Assembly (NCBI RefSeq): GCF_001423185.1
Contig: NZ_LMOB01000001.1
Location: 2,029,889-2,093,888 of the forward strand
From: Plantibacter sp. Leaf314
GTDB taxonomy: Bacteria > Actinomycetota > Actinomycetes > Actinomycetales > Microbacteriaceae
Length of the DNA stretch: 64,000 nucleotides
Direction of reading: 5' to 3'
Under the pieces are notes generated by a model. The model saw nothing but the letters and a program-made list of their open reading frames with translations, did no database searches and was not told where the DNA came from. The translations under genes were made by a program, and so were the position numbers. Shown here in pieces: positions 25,573 through 33,243 of this stretch; position 1 is the first letter of the stretch; each line of letters starts with the position of its first letter.

Positions 25573-26934
25573 TCAGAAGAACTTCAGGTAGCGGGCGGTC
25601 TCCCAGTCGGAGACGTGCGCCTGGTACTCGTTCCACTCCTGGCGCTTGTAGTCGATGAACGCGTCGTACATCGCCTCACCGAACACCGACCGCGACAGGG
25701 AGTCCGTGGCGAACTCGTCGACCGCTTCACCCAGGCTGCGGGGCAGCATGCCGATGCCGAGCTGGGCGACCTCCGCCTCGGTGTAGTCGTACATGTTCTC
25801 GGTGTGCGGTGCACCCGGGTCGAGGTCCTCACGGATGCCCTCGAGGCCGGCGGCGAGGATGAGCGCGGCGCCGAGGTACGGGTTGCAGCTGATGTCGGCC
25901 GCACGGCACTCCACGCGCCCACCCTGCAGCGGCACCCGGAGCATGTTGGTGCGGTTGTTGTTGCCGTAGCTCACGAACACGGGCGCCCAGGTCGAACCGG
26001 ACATGCTGCCCTGACGGACGAGACGCTTGTAGCTGTTCACGGTCGGTGCGATGACCGCCGACAGAGCGGGTGCGTGCTTGAGCACACCGGCGATGAACTT
26101 GTAGCCGAGCTCCGAGATGCCGCAGCCGCGCGGGTCGTCGTCGGTCTCGAAGAGGTTCTCGCCGGTCTCGATGTCGGCGAGCGACATGTTGAAGTGCGCG
26201 CCGGAACCGCTGCGGTCGGCGAAGGGCTTCGGCATGAAGGTGGCGAAGTAGCCGTGCTTGCGGACGATCTCGTTGGCCATGAGCCGGAAGAACACGGCAC
26301 GGTCGGCCATGGTGAGCGCGTCGGAGTAGTTGAAGTCGATCTCGAACTGCCCTGGGGCGTCCTCGTGGTCGAAGGAATAGACCCCCCAGCCCATCTCCGT
26401 CATCGCCTCGACGAGTTCGGTGAGCCAGTCCAGGTTGTCGAGTGCCGCGGTGGCCGTGTAGCAGGGCTTCGCGAGGTCGTCGCGGTCGCTGACCTCGGTC
26501 ACGCCCTCGGGGGTGTCCTTCAGGACGAAGAACTCGGTCTCGATGCCGAGGTTGAAGGTGAAGCCCATCTCGGCGGCCGCGTCGAGCTGACGCTTGAGGA
26601 TGTTGCGCGACGCCGCTTCGAACGGCTCGCCCTTCGTGTAGAGGTCGCTCGCGAAGAACGCGACGTCCTTCCGCCACGGCAGCTGGACGGCGCTGTCGAG
26701 GTCGGGGCGGGCAGAGAGCTCCTCGTCGCTGATCGCCTGCGGGAGGCCGTCGAGCGCGGCACCGGTGAAGAGTTCCGATCCCCCGGCCATGCGTTCGAGG
26801 TGCGACAGTGGCACGAACTTGGTCTTGATGCTGCCGTGCATGTCGACGAAGCTCGCCATGGCGTACTTGACGCCGGCTTCCTGCAGGCGGGCGCGGACGG
26901 ACTCCACGGTGGTAACGGTCTCGACGACGGTCAT
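25573..26934 (-). CDS. glnT: Type III glutamate-ammonia ligase (glutamine synthetase family)
   Basis: 453 residues, ATG at 26934 preceded by GGAGGAG. Joins ammonia to glutamate using ATP, or makes a gamma-glutamyl derivative; the type III group includes GlnT and related gamma-glutamylamide synthetases. Beta-grasp N-terminus (about 15-105, ending DLYTKGEPFE), then the catalytic part with IETEFFV near 140, HEDAPGQFEIDF near 200, KPFADRSGSGAHFNMSL near 245 and the NRTNMLRVP/RVECRAAD region near 320-345. First gene of an operon with a hydrolase and an AmtR-like regulator. Two palindromic operators precede it. Confidence 0.9.
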   Translation of the reverse strand: MTVVETVTTVESVRARLQEAGVKYAMASFVDMHGSIKTKFVPLSHLERMAGGSELFTGAALDGLPQAISDEELSARPDLDSAVQLPWRKDVAFFASDLYTKGEPFEAASRNILKRQLDAAAEMGFTFNLGIETEFFVLKDTPEGVTEVSDRDDLAKPCYTATAALDNLDWLTELVEAMTEMGWGVYSFDHEDAPGQFEIDFNYSDALTMADRAVFFRLMANEIVRKHGYFATFMPKPFADRSGSGAHFNMSLADIETGENLFETDDDPRGCGISELGYKFIAGVLKHAPALSAVIAPTVNSYKRLVRQGSMSGSTWAPVFVSYGNNNRTNMLRVPLQGGRVECRAADISCNPYLGAALILAAGLEGIREDLDPGAPHTENMYDYTEAEVAQLGIGMLPRSLGEAVDEFATDSLSRSVFGEAMYDAFIDYKRQEWNEYQAHVSDWETARYLKFF

Positions 26935-26976
26935 GGGATGCTCCTCCGGTTGCGTCGCCAACCTCGCGGCGACTCA

Positions 26977-27030
26977 TTTCGATACTGTATTGAAAGTATG
27001 CGCGTGCGCAGTTTCAATAGGGTGTCGAAA
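26977..27030 (-). promoter_or_regulatory. Two nitrogen-type operators upstream of glutamine synthetase
   Basis: Sites at 26977-26995 (TTTCGAT-ACTGT-ATTGAAA) and 27012-27030 (TTTCAAT-AGGGT-GTCGAAA), 35 bp apart. The nearer site begins 43 bp from the start codon, against 46 bp at amt. Pattern TTTCRAT-N5-RTYGAAA. Probably bound by the AmtR-like protein encoded in the same operon. Confidence 0.65.
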
Positions 27031-27062
27031 ATGTTTCCGGGGTGTGAACCCTAGAACGAAGG

Positions 27063-27096
27063 ACCGGCGTGTGCCGCAGCCGCAGCACACGCCGGT
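27063..27096 (-). terminator. Rho-independent-like terminator of the alcohol dehydrogenase
   Basis: Perfect 12-base arms ACCGGCGTGTGC and GCACACGCCGGT with a 10-base loop, 14 bp after the end of the gene at 27111. On the minus strand a T-rich run (TCCTTCGTTCT) follows. It keeps that transcript out of the glutamine synthetase promoter. Confidence 0.75.
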
Positions 27097-27110
27097 TCTC
27101 GGAAACGCTG

Positions 27111-28157
27111 TTACGGGACGATGACCGCCCGGCCGCGGATCGTGCCCGCGTGCAGGTCCTCGTAGGCCTTCGGAGCGTCGTCGAGCGAGTACGGCTGCAC
27201 CTCGACGTCGACCTTGCCCGCCTTCGCGAGCTCGAAGACCTCGATGAGCTCGCTGCGCGAACCCCAGTACGGGATCCGGACGGCCGCGTCGTACGCGATC
27301 GAGCCGAAGCCGATGGTGGCCGAACCGCCGCCGATGCCCACGATCGTCACGTCGGCCTCCGTCGCTGCGACAGCGGTGGCCGTCGCGATGGTCGGGTTCG
27401 CGCCGACGAAGTCGAACACGGCGTCGACCCCGACACCGCCGGTCAGCTCGCGGATCTTCCCCGCCGCCGACTCGTCGCTGATGAGGGTGACGTCGGCGCC
27501 GACGTGCTTCGCCAGCTCGAGCTTCTCGTCGTTGACGTCGAGCACGATGACCGTGGCACCGGAGAGCGCCTTCAGCATCTGGATGCCGACGTGACCGAGG
27601 CCACCGGAGCCGATGACGACCGCGAAGGTGCCGGCGCCGAGCTTCGGCAGACTGCGCTTGATCGCGTGGTACGGCGTGAGGCCCGCATCGGTGAGCGACA
27701 CGTTCTTCACCGGGTCGAGGTCGCCGATCGGGACGAGGTGACGCACATCGTCGACGATCATGTACTCGGCCATCGAGCCCTGGGCGCCGAGTCCGGGAGG
27801 ACGGATGCCCTCCGCCGCCGCATTCGTGCAGTAGTTCTCCTTGCCCTGCGAGCAGTTCAGGCAGTGCCCGCAGCCCCACGGGCCGTAGACGGCGACGGCC
27901 TCGCCCAGCTGCAGGCTCGTCTCCACGCCGGGCCCGAACTCCTCGATGACGCCCGCACCCTCGTGGCCGAGCGTGAGCGGCAGCGGGTACTGCTGGTCGA
28001 GGTAGTCCTGCTCGGGCAGGCTCATGACGTAGTCGTCGGAGTGGCAGACGCCGGCAGCGGTGACCTTCAGGAGGATCTCACCCGGCCCCGGCGTCGGCTT
28101 CTCGATCTCGACGACCTCAGGGGCCGAGCCGATCTTCGTGTACCGCAGTGCCTTCAT
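27111..28157 (-). CDS. Zinc alcohol dehydrogenase, NAD-dependent (AdhC/AdhA type)
   Basis: 348 residues, medium-chain dehydrogenase. Catalytic zinc ligands in GVCHSDDYV and LGHEGAG, structural zinc cluster CGHCLNCSQGKENYC, nucleotide site GSGGLGHVGIQ. It oxidises primary alcohols or reduces aldehydes with NAD(H); members from Rhodococcus accept broad long-chain or phenyl alcohols. A perfect 16 bp palindrome at 28219-28234 lies 62 bp upstream, and a strong terminator follows. It is a single-gene unit. Confidence 0.88.
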   Translation of the reverse strand: MKALRYTKIGSAPEVVEIEKPTPGPGEILLKVTAAGVCHSDDYVMSLPEQDYLDQQYPLPLTLGHEGAGVIEEFGPGVETSLQLGEAVAVYGPWGCGHCLNCSQGKENYCTNAAAEGIRPPGLGAQGSMAEYMIVDDVRHLVPIGDLDPVKNVSLTDAGLTPYHAIKRSLPKLGAGTFAVVIGSGGLGHVGIQMLKALSGATVIVLDVNDEKLELAKHVGADVTLISDESAAGKIRELTGGVGVDAVFDFVGANPTIATATAVAATEADVTIVGIGGGSATIGFGSIAYDAAVRIPYWGSRSELIEVFELAKAGKVDVEVQPYSLDDAPKAYEDLHAGTIRGRAVIVP

Positions 28158-28218
28158 GGTGGGACATCCTCCTCGAGCGTCGAAACTGCACGCCGCTGTC
28201 GCTCACTAAGCGACGTGT

Positions 28219-28234
28219 GTCAGATAGATCTGAC
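28219..28234 (-). promoter_or_regulatory. Palindrome upstream of alcohol dehydrogenase
   Basis: Perfect inverted repeat GTCAGA-TAGA-TCTGAC. The arms share TGTCAG with the MarR operators at 29319 and 29346 (TGTCAG-N4-CTGACA), but here the spacing between TGTCAG and CTGAC is six bases. The binder is unknown. Confidence 0.5.
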
Positions 28235-28311
28235 CGTTCCAGTATGCGCCTCCCGTCGGCAGCGGGGCGCGCGGTTGACAACGCCGACGCCCTGCGCTCG
28301 CGCTCCGTGAC

Positions 28312-28845
28312 TCAGCGCGGATCCCAGGCCAGCACCGCTTCGACGAGCTGGGATCTCGACATCGCACTGTCGACCTGGAGGACGGGCTGCGGCAGGGTGG
28401 CCAGCCACGCCTCGTGCGAGGCGCGGCTGCGTCCGTCGAACGCAGGGTCGTCGTAGCCGCTCGCCCACTCCCGGAACGTCTCCCAGGCGGCCTCGTCGAA
28501 CCGCTCGCCGGCACGCCGCTCGACCTCGCGGGCCTCCAGCCGACGCAGGCGCTCGGCCGGGTCGAGGACGACGAAGACGACGGCGTCGCACTCCGCGACG
28601 ATCTCGTCACCCCAACCCGGCATCGAACCCGACAGGACCCAGGCCTCACGCGGAACGAACATCTCCCGCATGAGCCGCACCCGTTCGGCATCAGCCCGCT
28701 TCGTGACGTACGGCGGGGCGGTCGGCACCCAGAAGTAGTCGTCGGCGTCAGCGTGCGGCACCGACCAGTGGTCGGCGAGCGCCCGCCCGAGCGTCGTCAC
28801 GCCGCTGCCACTGGCCCCCATCACGTGCACTCTCGAACGTCGCAT
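28312..28845 (-). CDS. Small P-loop kinase (adenylate kinase-like/FlaR-like)
   Basis: 177 residues. Walker A GASGSGVTT at 10-18 (with the unusual V-T-T instead of K-S/T) follows strand RVHVMG; the DADDYFW and VLSGSMPGWG segments match the family once called DNA topology modulation protein (FlaR). Note that the conserved lysine of Walker A is replaced by valine (GSGVTT), so ATP binding may be weak or rely on another residue. Substrate unknown. Stand-alone gene. Confidence 0.75.
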   Translation of the reverse strand: MRRSRVHVMGASGSGVTTLGRALADHWSVPHADADDYFWVPTAPPYVTKRADAERVRLMREMFVPREAWVLSGSMPGWGDEIVAECDAVVFVVLDPAERLRRLEAREVERRAGERFDEAAWETFREWASGYDDPAFDGRSRASHEAWLATLPQPVLQVDSAMSRSQLVEAVLAWDPR

Positions 28846-28911
28846 CCGTCCATTCTGACGCGTCGGGCGCCGCGCGGGTCGAGCGCCGGCGCCGGGCGGG
28901 GCCGGTCGCGA

Positions 28912-29280
28912 TCAGGCGCGGTCGTGGAGGGTGAGCTGGTAGCCGTCGGGGTCGGCGAAGGTGAAGGTGCGCCCGAACGGTCCGTCGATGGGAGCCGAGA
29001 CGATCGTGTGACCGTCTGCGGCGAGGGCGTCGTGGATCTCCTGGACGCCGGTGGCGTGGAACCAGATCGCGGCTCCGACGCCGGGCTGGTCGACCGCCGC
29101 GAGGTCGGTTCCGGGGACGATGTCGCGCAGGGCGAAGGCGGTGGGCGTGGTCTCGAAGACGACCGCGTGCGGCGGGCCGGCCTGCGAGCGCACGAGGCCG
29201 AGGTATTGCTCGTAGAAGGCCTGCGAGGCGTCGAGGTCGGTGACCTGGAGGGAGATGAAGTCGGGTCCGGTGACGGGCAT
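28912..29280 (-). CDS. VOC-superfamily protein (glyoxalase-like)
   Basis: 122 residues. FISLQVTDLDASQAFYEQYLG starts the first module (quoted short of the rest), and FGRTFTFADPDGYQLTLHD ends the second. VOC proteins bind a divalent metal and act on small electrophiles or bind drugs. Divergent from a MarR regulator, with two perfect MarR-type operators in the 80 bp between the starts, so expression should respond to the MarR ligand, perhaps a toxic quinone, aldehyde or antibiotic. Confidence 0.83.
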   Translation of the reverse strand: MPVTGPDFISLQVTDLDASQAFYEQYLGLVRSQAGPPHAVVFETTPTAFALRDIVPGTDLAAVDQPGVGAAIWFHATGVQEIHDALAADGHTIVSAPIDGPFGRTFTFADPDGYQLTLHDRA

Positions 29281-29318
29281 GGCGTGTTCCTGTTCTCGTG
29301 TTGGTGGCCGAAGTAGCG

Positions 29319-29334
29319 TGTCAGTTACCTGACA
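29319..29334. promoter_or_regulatory. MarR operator, copy 1
   Basis: Perfect inverted repeat TGTCAG-TTAC-CTGACA, 38 bp upstream of the VOC gene start. A second copy is at 29346-29361. Confidence 0.75.
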
Positions 29335-29345
29335 CCATCAGCCTA

Positions 29346-29361
29346 TGTCAGAATACTGACA
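29346..29361. promoter_or_regulatory. MarR operator, copy 2
   Basis: Perfect inverted repeat TGTCAG-AATA-CTGACA. It ends on the first base of the MarR start codon. It is 27 bp from copy 1, centre to centre, so both divergent promoters are covered. Confidence 0.75.
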
Positions 29362-29807
29362 TGAGTCAAGACGGGATCGAACTGGACACCTCGCTCGGGT
29401 ATCTCCTGAAGGAGGCGTCGAGTGCGCTCCGCTCCGCGATGGAGGCGGTCCTCCGCCCACTCGGCATGACGATCACGCACTACTCGTGCCTGGAACTCCT
29501 CGCCCAGCGGCCCGGCCTGTCCAACTCGGAGCTCGCCCGCGGCGCCTTCGTGACCCGGCAGTCGATGAACGTCCTCCTGCAGGCGCTCGAACGGGACGGC
29601 TTCGTCAGCCGCCCGGAGCAGGCGCCCGTCGGGAAGGCCCTGCCCACGCAGCTCACCCCGCTCGGCCGTGAGCACCTCGCGCAGGCGACCGCCGCCGTGC
29701 GATCGGTGGAGGTGCGGATGCTGCAGGGGCTGACCGCGGACGAGCAGCAGGCGGCGCTCACCATCCTGCGCAGCATGATCCGTTCGCTTCGCGACGCGGA
29801 CGCTTGA
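29361..29807 (+). CDS. MarR-family transcriptional regulator
   Basis: 148 residues. Winged helix at about 30-100: HYSCLELLAQRPGLSNSELA, then ARGAFVTRQSMNVLLQAL as recognition helix, and the wing after RPEQAPVGKALP. The terminal helices form the dimer. ATG 29361 lies inside operator copy 2, so the protein represses itself and the divergent VOC gene. The operator lies so close to the start that the transcript is likely very short-leadered. No strong ribosome site is visible. Confidence 0.87.
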   Translation: MSQDGIELDTSLGYLLKEASSALRSAMEAVLRPLGMTITHYSCLELLAQRPGLSNSELARGAFVTRQSMNVLLQALERDGFVSRPEQAPVGKALPTQLTPLGREHLAQATAAVRSVEVRMLQGLTADEQQAALTILRSMIRSLRDADA

Positions 29808-29825
29808 CGGCCCCACCCCGGCCGG

Positions 29826-30956
29826 TCAGTCGTCGAGCAGCGTCACCACGAACGCTTCGATCCGGTCGGCCACCTCGACCGGCACCTGCCAAGCGGTGAA
29901 GTGGGCGCCCTCGTCCAGCTCGGTCCAACTGCGGATGTCGGTGTACGTCCGCGCCGCGTAGGAGCGCGGAAGCCCACGCTCTCCGGTCTGCACGGCGACC
30001 GCGACGGGCACCTCGATCAGCGGCAGTTCCGGCTGCTTCGGGTGGTCGCGGTAGGGCCGGAACGATGACCCGATGCTCTGCGTGAACCAGTACAACGACA
30101 CGGTCGTCAGCAGCTCGTCGTCCGTCCACCACGCACCGTCGCCAGCCCAGGCGAGGAGCTTCTCCGTGATCCAGGCGGCGAGCCCGACGGGTGAGTCGTT
30201 GAGCGCTGCGGCGAGGATCTCAGGTCGGGTCGCCTGGACGCGCGCGTAGGCGAGGCCGCGAGCCCACTCGCGATCATGGCGGTCGAGCCAGTTCTGCTCC
30301 GCAACCGTGAGATCGTGCGTTCGGGACGCCGCGGGGAACGCGGCATGCGTCGCGAACTGCCCGATGACCGCTTCCGGATGCAGCGCGGCGAGCCAGTCGC
30401 TCGTCGTCGATCCGACGTCCTCGCCGTAGCTGAGGTATCGCGCGTGCCCGAGCACCTCGGTCATGAGCCCGTGCATGAGCTCGGCGACCACCGGGCCGGT
30501 GAACGGGCGGTCGTCGGCGAGGGGCGCGGAGAACCCGTAGCCGGGGAGCGACGGCACGACCACCTCGAAGCCGAGCACCCGGCCGCCGCCGAGGTCGACG
30601 ACCCGGCCGGCGAGCGCCGTCGCGAGCGGCAGCATCTCGACGAACGAGTAGGGCCACCCGTGGAACACGATGACCGGGACCGCCTCCGTGGCGCCCTCCG
30701 CCGCGGGCAACCGTGCGACGTGGAGTCGCTGGCCGTCGACCTCCGCTTCGAACTGCGGGACGGCCGCCAGCTCCCGTTCCACCCGCCGCCAGTCGAAGCC
30801 GTCGCGCCAGTGGTCGACGAGCTGACGCAGTCGATCGAGCGACAGCGCGCTCTCCTCCGCTGCGTCGCCGATCGCACCCGGCAGGCGGGCCTCTTCGAGT
30901 CGCCGACGCAGCTCGTCGAGGTCGGCATCGGGCACTTGGATCCGGAACGAACGCAT
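29826..30956 (-). CDS. Epoxide hydrolase, microsomal (EPHX1) type
   Basis: 376 residues from ATG 30956 (MRSFRIQVPDADLDELR). The N-terminal helical epoxide-hydrolase-N domain (1-110) precedes an alpha/beta hydrolase with the oxyanion motif HGWP (99-102), nucleophile region YGEDVGSTTSDW (D180) and the late histidine in LDEGAHFTAWQ. It adds water to an epoxide to give a diol, in the cytoplasm. A run of 67 residues upstream in frame is not conserved-looking and was left out. Convergent with the MarR gene at 29361. Confidence 0.83.
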   Translation of the reverse strand: MRSFRIQVPDADLDELRRRLEEARLPGAIGDAAEESALSLDRLRQLVDHWRDGFDWRRVERELAAVPQFEAEVDGQRLHVARLPAAEGATEAVPVIVFHGWPYSFVEMLPLATALAGRVVDLGGGRVLGFEVVVPSLPGYGFSAPLADDRPFTGPVVAELMHGLMTEVLGHARYLSYGEDVGSTTSDWLAALHPEAVIGQFATHAAFPAASRTHDLTVAEQNWLDRHDREWARGLAYARVQATRPEILAAALNDSPVGLAAWITEKLLAWAGDGAWWTDDELLTTVSLYWFTQSIGSSFRPYRDHPKQPELPLIEVPVAVAVQTGERGLPRSYAARTYTDIRSWTELDEGAHFTAWQVPVEVADRIEAFVVTLLDD

Positions 30957-31035
30957 GCGCTCGACGCTAGAGCAGACGTCCGACAGGGTGAGTGGTGCGC
31001 GACGGAGGTGACGCAGTCGGATGAGCTGGTAGAAT

Positions 31036-31049
31036 TTAGCTACAGCTAA
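31036..31049 (+). promoter_or_regulatory. Operator of the XRE gene
   Basis: Perfect palindrome TTAGCT-AC-AGCTAA directly after a -10-like TAGAAT (31030-31035), 15 bp before the GTG at 31064. AT-rich against its surroundings. Likely autoregulation by the XRE protein. Confidence 0.6.
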
Positions 31050-31063
31050 CGATTGGACGAGCA

Positions 31064-31645
31064 GTGAGCACGTTGATCCGGGACACCATGAGCGCGGCGG
31101 GGACCAGTGGAGCTGAGCTGGCTCGGCGCCTGCACGTGACTCCTGGCGCGATCTCACAGCTCCTCAAGTCCGAGGAGGACGCGACGATCAAGATCGCATC
31201 CCTCGAGCGCGCCCTGCGAGCTCTGGGCAAGGACATCGTCATCAACGCGGTCGAATCGTCGTCGCCCACCGCTCGATTCTCGCCCGCCGGCGTCTCTCAA
31301 GCCATGAGCGACGCCCTCGCCGAGGGAGATAGCACGTTCGCGCTCCGTCTCCTGACGCAGGCCGTGCAGAAGGTCACGGTCGAACCCGACCTTTCGATCG
31401 ATCCGCTGTTCGCCAGGCCTCCACAGGAACTCCCCGACACCGGATGGGACACCCTGTTCCGCGCCCATTACGGCCGATCATTGCCTGATGCACTCACCGC
31501 GCGATGGCCCGAGCTGACACCGCTGCCCGAGCCATGGTTCGTCTCCCAGTTCGACAGCCTGCGGGAGCGTGCGCGTACCCGCTCGCCGGAGCATCTGCGG
31601 CGTCTCAACATCTTCATCGACGAACAGAGCCTGAGCCGCGCGTGA
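31064..31645 (+). CDS. XRE-type HTH protein, possible antitoxin
   Basis: 193 residues from GTG 31064. N-terminal helix-turn-helix (about 5-60: GTSGAELARRLHVTPGAISQ). The remaining 130 residues show no family I can name. The layout, an AT-rich promoter with palindrome, GTG start and a downstream start codon overlapping the stop (GTGA), is that of the first gene of a toxin-antitoxin pair. The second frame, however, stops after 16 codons (31692), so the partner seems lost. It may now be an orphan regulator. Confidence 0.65.
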   Translation: MSTLIRDTMSAAGTSGAELARRLHVTPGAISQLLKSEEDATIKIASLERALRALGKDIVINAVESSSPTARFSPAGVSQAMSDALAEGDSTFALRLLTQAVQKVTVEPDLSIDPLFARPPQELPDTGWDTLFRAHYGRSLPDALTARWPELTPLPEPWFVSQFDSLRERARTRSPEHLRRLNIFIDEQSLSRA

Positions 31646-31692
31646 GCCACGAGCAGCAGTTGGATCCAGTCTTCCTAACGCACCAGGACTAG
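31642..31692 (+). pseudogene. Very short coupled reading frame, possible remnant of a lost partner gene
   Basis: A GTG overlapping the XRE stop opens a frame of 16 residues, VSHEQQLDPVFLTHQD, then TAG. Its tail overlaps the 3' end of the convergent GNAT gene by 18 bp. The coupling is real in sequence; that it once was a longer toxin gene is inference. It could also be chance. Confidence 0.3.
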
Positions 31693-32211
31693 GGGATCAC
31701 CCTGAGGACTTGGGTCCGTCGCCAGGCGGGCGTGCAGCTCGACGTCGAACCGTTCCTCGCCGTACGAGAGCTTCTGGCGTTCGATTCCCTCAGCGATGAA
31801 GCCGGCCCGTGTCGCGACCCCGCAGGACGCCGGGTTGTTGACCCGGTGCCCCAGTTCCAAGCGGAACAGCCCGTCGCTGAAGGCCCACTCGGCGACGGCG
31901 TCGACCGCTCGGGTCGCGAGACCTCGACCCCGGGCGTCGCCGCTCAACCAGTAGGACAGCCAGCCGGTGCCATGCCGGCGCTCGATCGCGGACACACCGA
32001 CGTTGCCCACCACCACGCCGTCGCTCACGATCGCCCAATTGCGGCGGGAGGCGGACGGCTGCAACACCTGCGAGATGAAACCAGCCGCGGCGTCGACGTC
32101 CGACAGATCCACTCCGCCGAACTGCGGGCCCAGGTCTGGGTTCTCCACGAACGCGGCGCACAGGAATGGCGCGTCCGTCGACTTCCAGGGGCGCAAGAGC
32201 GAGTCGACCAT
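31675..32211 (-). CDS. GNAT-family N-acetyltransferase (RimJ/RimL type)
   Basis: 178 residues from ATG 32211 (a GTG two codons earlier is also possible). LLRPWKSTDAPFL begins the fold, GWLSYWLSGDARGRGLATRAV (given here near its core) is the acetyl-CoA pyrophosphate-binding loop with the R-G-R-G-L-A signature, and LELGHRVNNPASCGVATRAG is the C-terminal motif of the RimJ/RimL branch. It moves an acetyl group from acetyl-CoA to a protein N-terminus or small amine. Target unknown. Confidence 0.85.
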   Translation of the reverse strand: MVDSLLRPWKSTDAPFLCAAFVENPDLGPQFGGVDLSDVDAAAGFISQVLQPSASRRNWAIVSDGVVVGNVGVSAIERRHGTGWLSYWLSGDARGRGLATRAVDAVAEWAFSDGLFRLELGHRVNNPASCGVATRAGFIAEGIERQKLSYGEERFDVELHARLATDPSPQGDPLVLVR

Positions 32212-32274
32212 GCGCACAGTCTGGCAGTCGCATCCCGACAGACGAGCGTGCCGTCTCCAGCGCCAGGCCTCGCG

Positions 32275-33243
32275 TCAGGCGCGGTAGTGGGCCGCCAGGC
32301 GCTCGAGGCCCTCGTCGATCGAGACCGCCGGCGTCCAGTGGAGGGCCTCGCGGGTGTCGCGCTGGTCGAACCAGTGCGCGGTCGACAGCTGCTCCGCAAG
32401 GAAGCGCGTCATCGGTGGCTCGTCCGCACCCGGACGGATGCTCCAGAGACGCTCCACGAGTCCGCCGGCCGCACGAGCGATGCCCGCCGGGACGCTGAAC
32501 GACGGCGGCTCCACGCCGGCGGCACGGCAGATGCCCGCGAGCAACTCGCCGACCGGCCGGGGCTCCCCGTTCGTCACGACGAACGCCCGCCCGTGCGCCG
32601 TCTCGGCGTGCTCGTGTGCCGCTGCGACGGCCGACGCCGCGTTCGCGACGTAGGTGCTGTCGATGAGGGCGGTCCCGTCGTCGAGCAACGGCAACCGGCC
32701 GCGACGCGCACGGTCGACGATGCGCTCCACGAGCTGCGGGTCGCCGGGACCCCAGACGAGGTGCGGCCGCACGACGACGACTGCGAAGCCACGACGATCC
32801 CGTTCGAGGGCGAGCAACTCACCCTGCGCCTTCGTCCGCGCATACTCACCACGCGCCGCACCCGGGTCGGCCGGCTCTGCGCCGACGCCCACGAGTGCCG
32901 AACCGCCGTGCGCGACGGACGGCGAGGAGATGTGGACGAACCGCGAGACACCAGCCGTCTCCGCCGCGTCGAGGACGACTTCGGTCCCGCCGACGTTCAC
33001 CTGCTCGAACTCCGTCGGGTCACCGGCCAACGACACCTTGGCCGCCAGGTGGACGACGGCGTCGACACCCTGCATCGCCCGATCGACCGCGGCCGCATCG
33101 GTGATCGATCCGCGGACCTCCTCGACCCCGTCGAGCCCGGCCGCACCGCGCTGCAACACCCGGACCCGGTGACCCGCGCGGAGCAGCTCCAGAGCGACCT
33201 CGCGGCCGAGCATGCCGCTCGCACCGGTGACGAGGACGGTCAC
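32275..33243 (-). CDS. oleD: OleD: NADPH-dependent 2-alkyl-3-ketoacid reductase
   Basis: 322 residues. Extended SDR with the NAD(P) motif TGASGMLG at the N-terminus, and the catalytic YARTKAQGE (Y-x3-K) near 145 with a preceding serine in HISSPSVAHG. In the olefin pathway OleD reduces the 2-alkyl-3-ketoacid formed by OleA to the 3-hydroxyacid. GTG 33243 overlaps the oleBC stop (GTGA), so the three ole genes are translationally coupled. Last gene of the operon oleA-oleBC-oleD. Confidence 0.85.
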   Translation of the reverse strand: MTVLVTGASGMLGREVALELLRAGHRVRVLQRGAAGLDGVEEVRGSITDAAAVDRAMQGVDAVVHLAAKVSLAGDPTEFEQVNVGGTEVVLDAAETAGVSRFVHISSPSVAHGGSALVGVGAEPADPGAARGEYARTKAQGELLALERDRRGFAVVVVRPHLVWGPGDPQLVERIVDRARRGRLPLLDDGTALIDSTYVANAASAVAAAHEHAETAHGRAFVVTNGEPRPVGELLAGICRAAGVEPPSFSVPAGIARAAGGLVERLWSIRPGADEPPMTRFLAEQLSTAHWFDQRDTREALHWTPAVSIDEGLERLAAHYRA

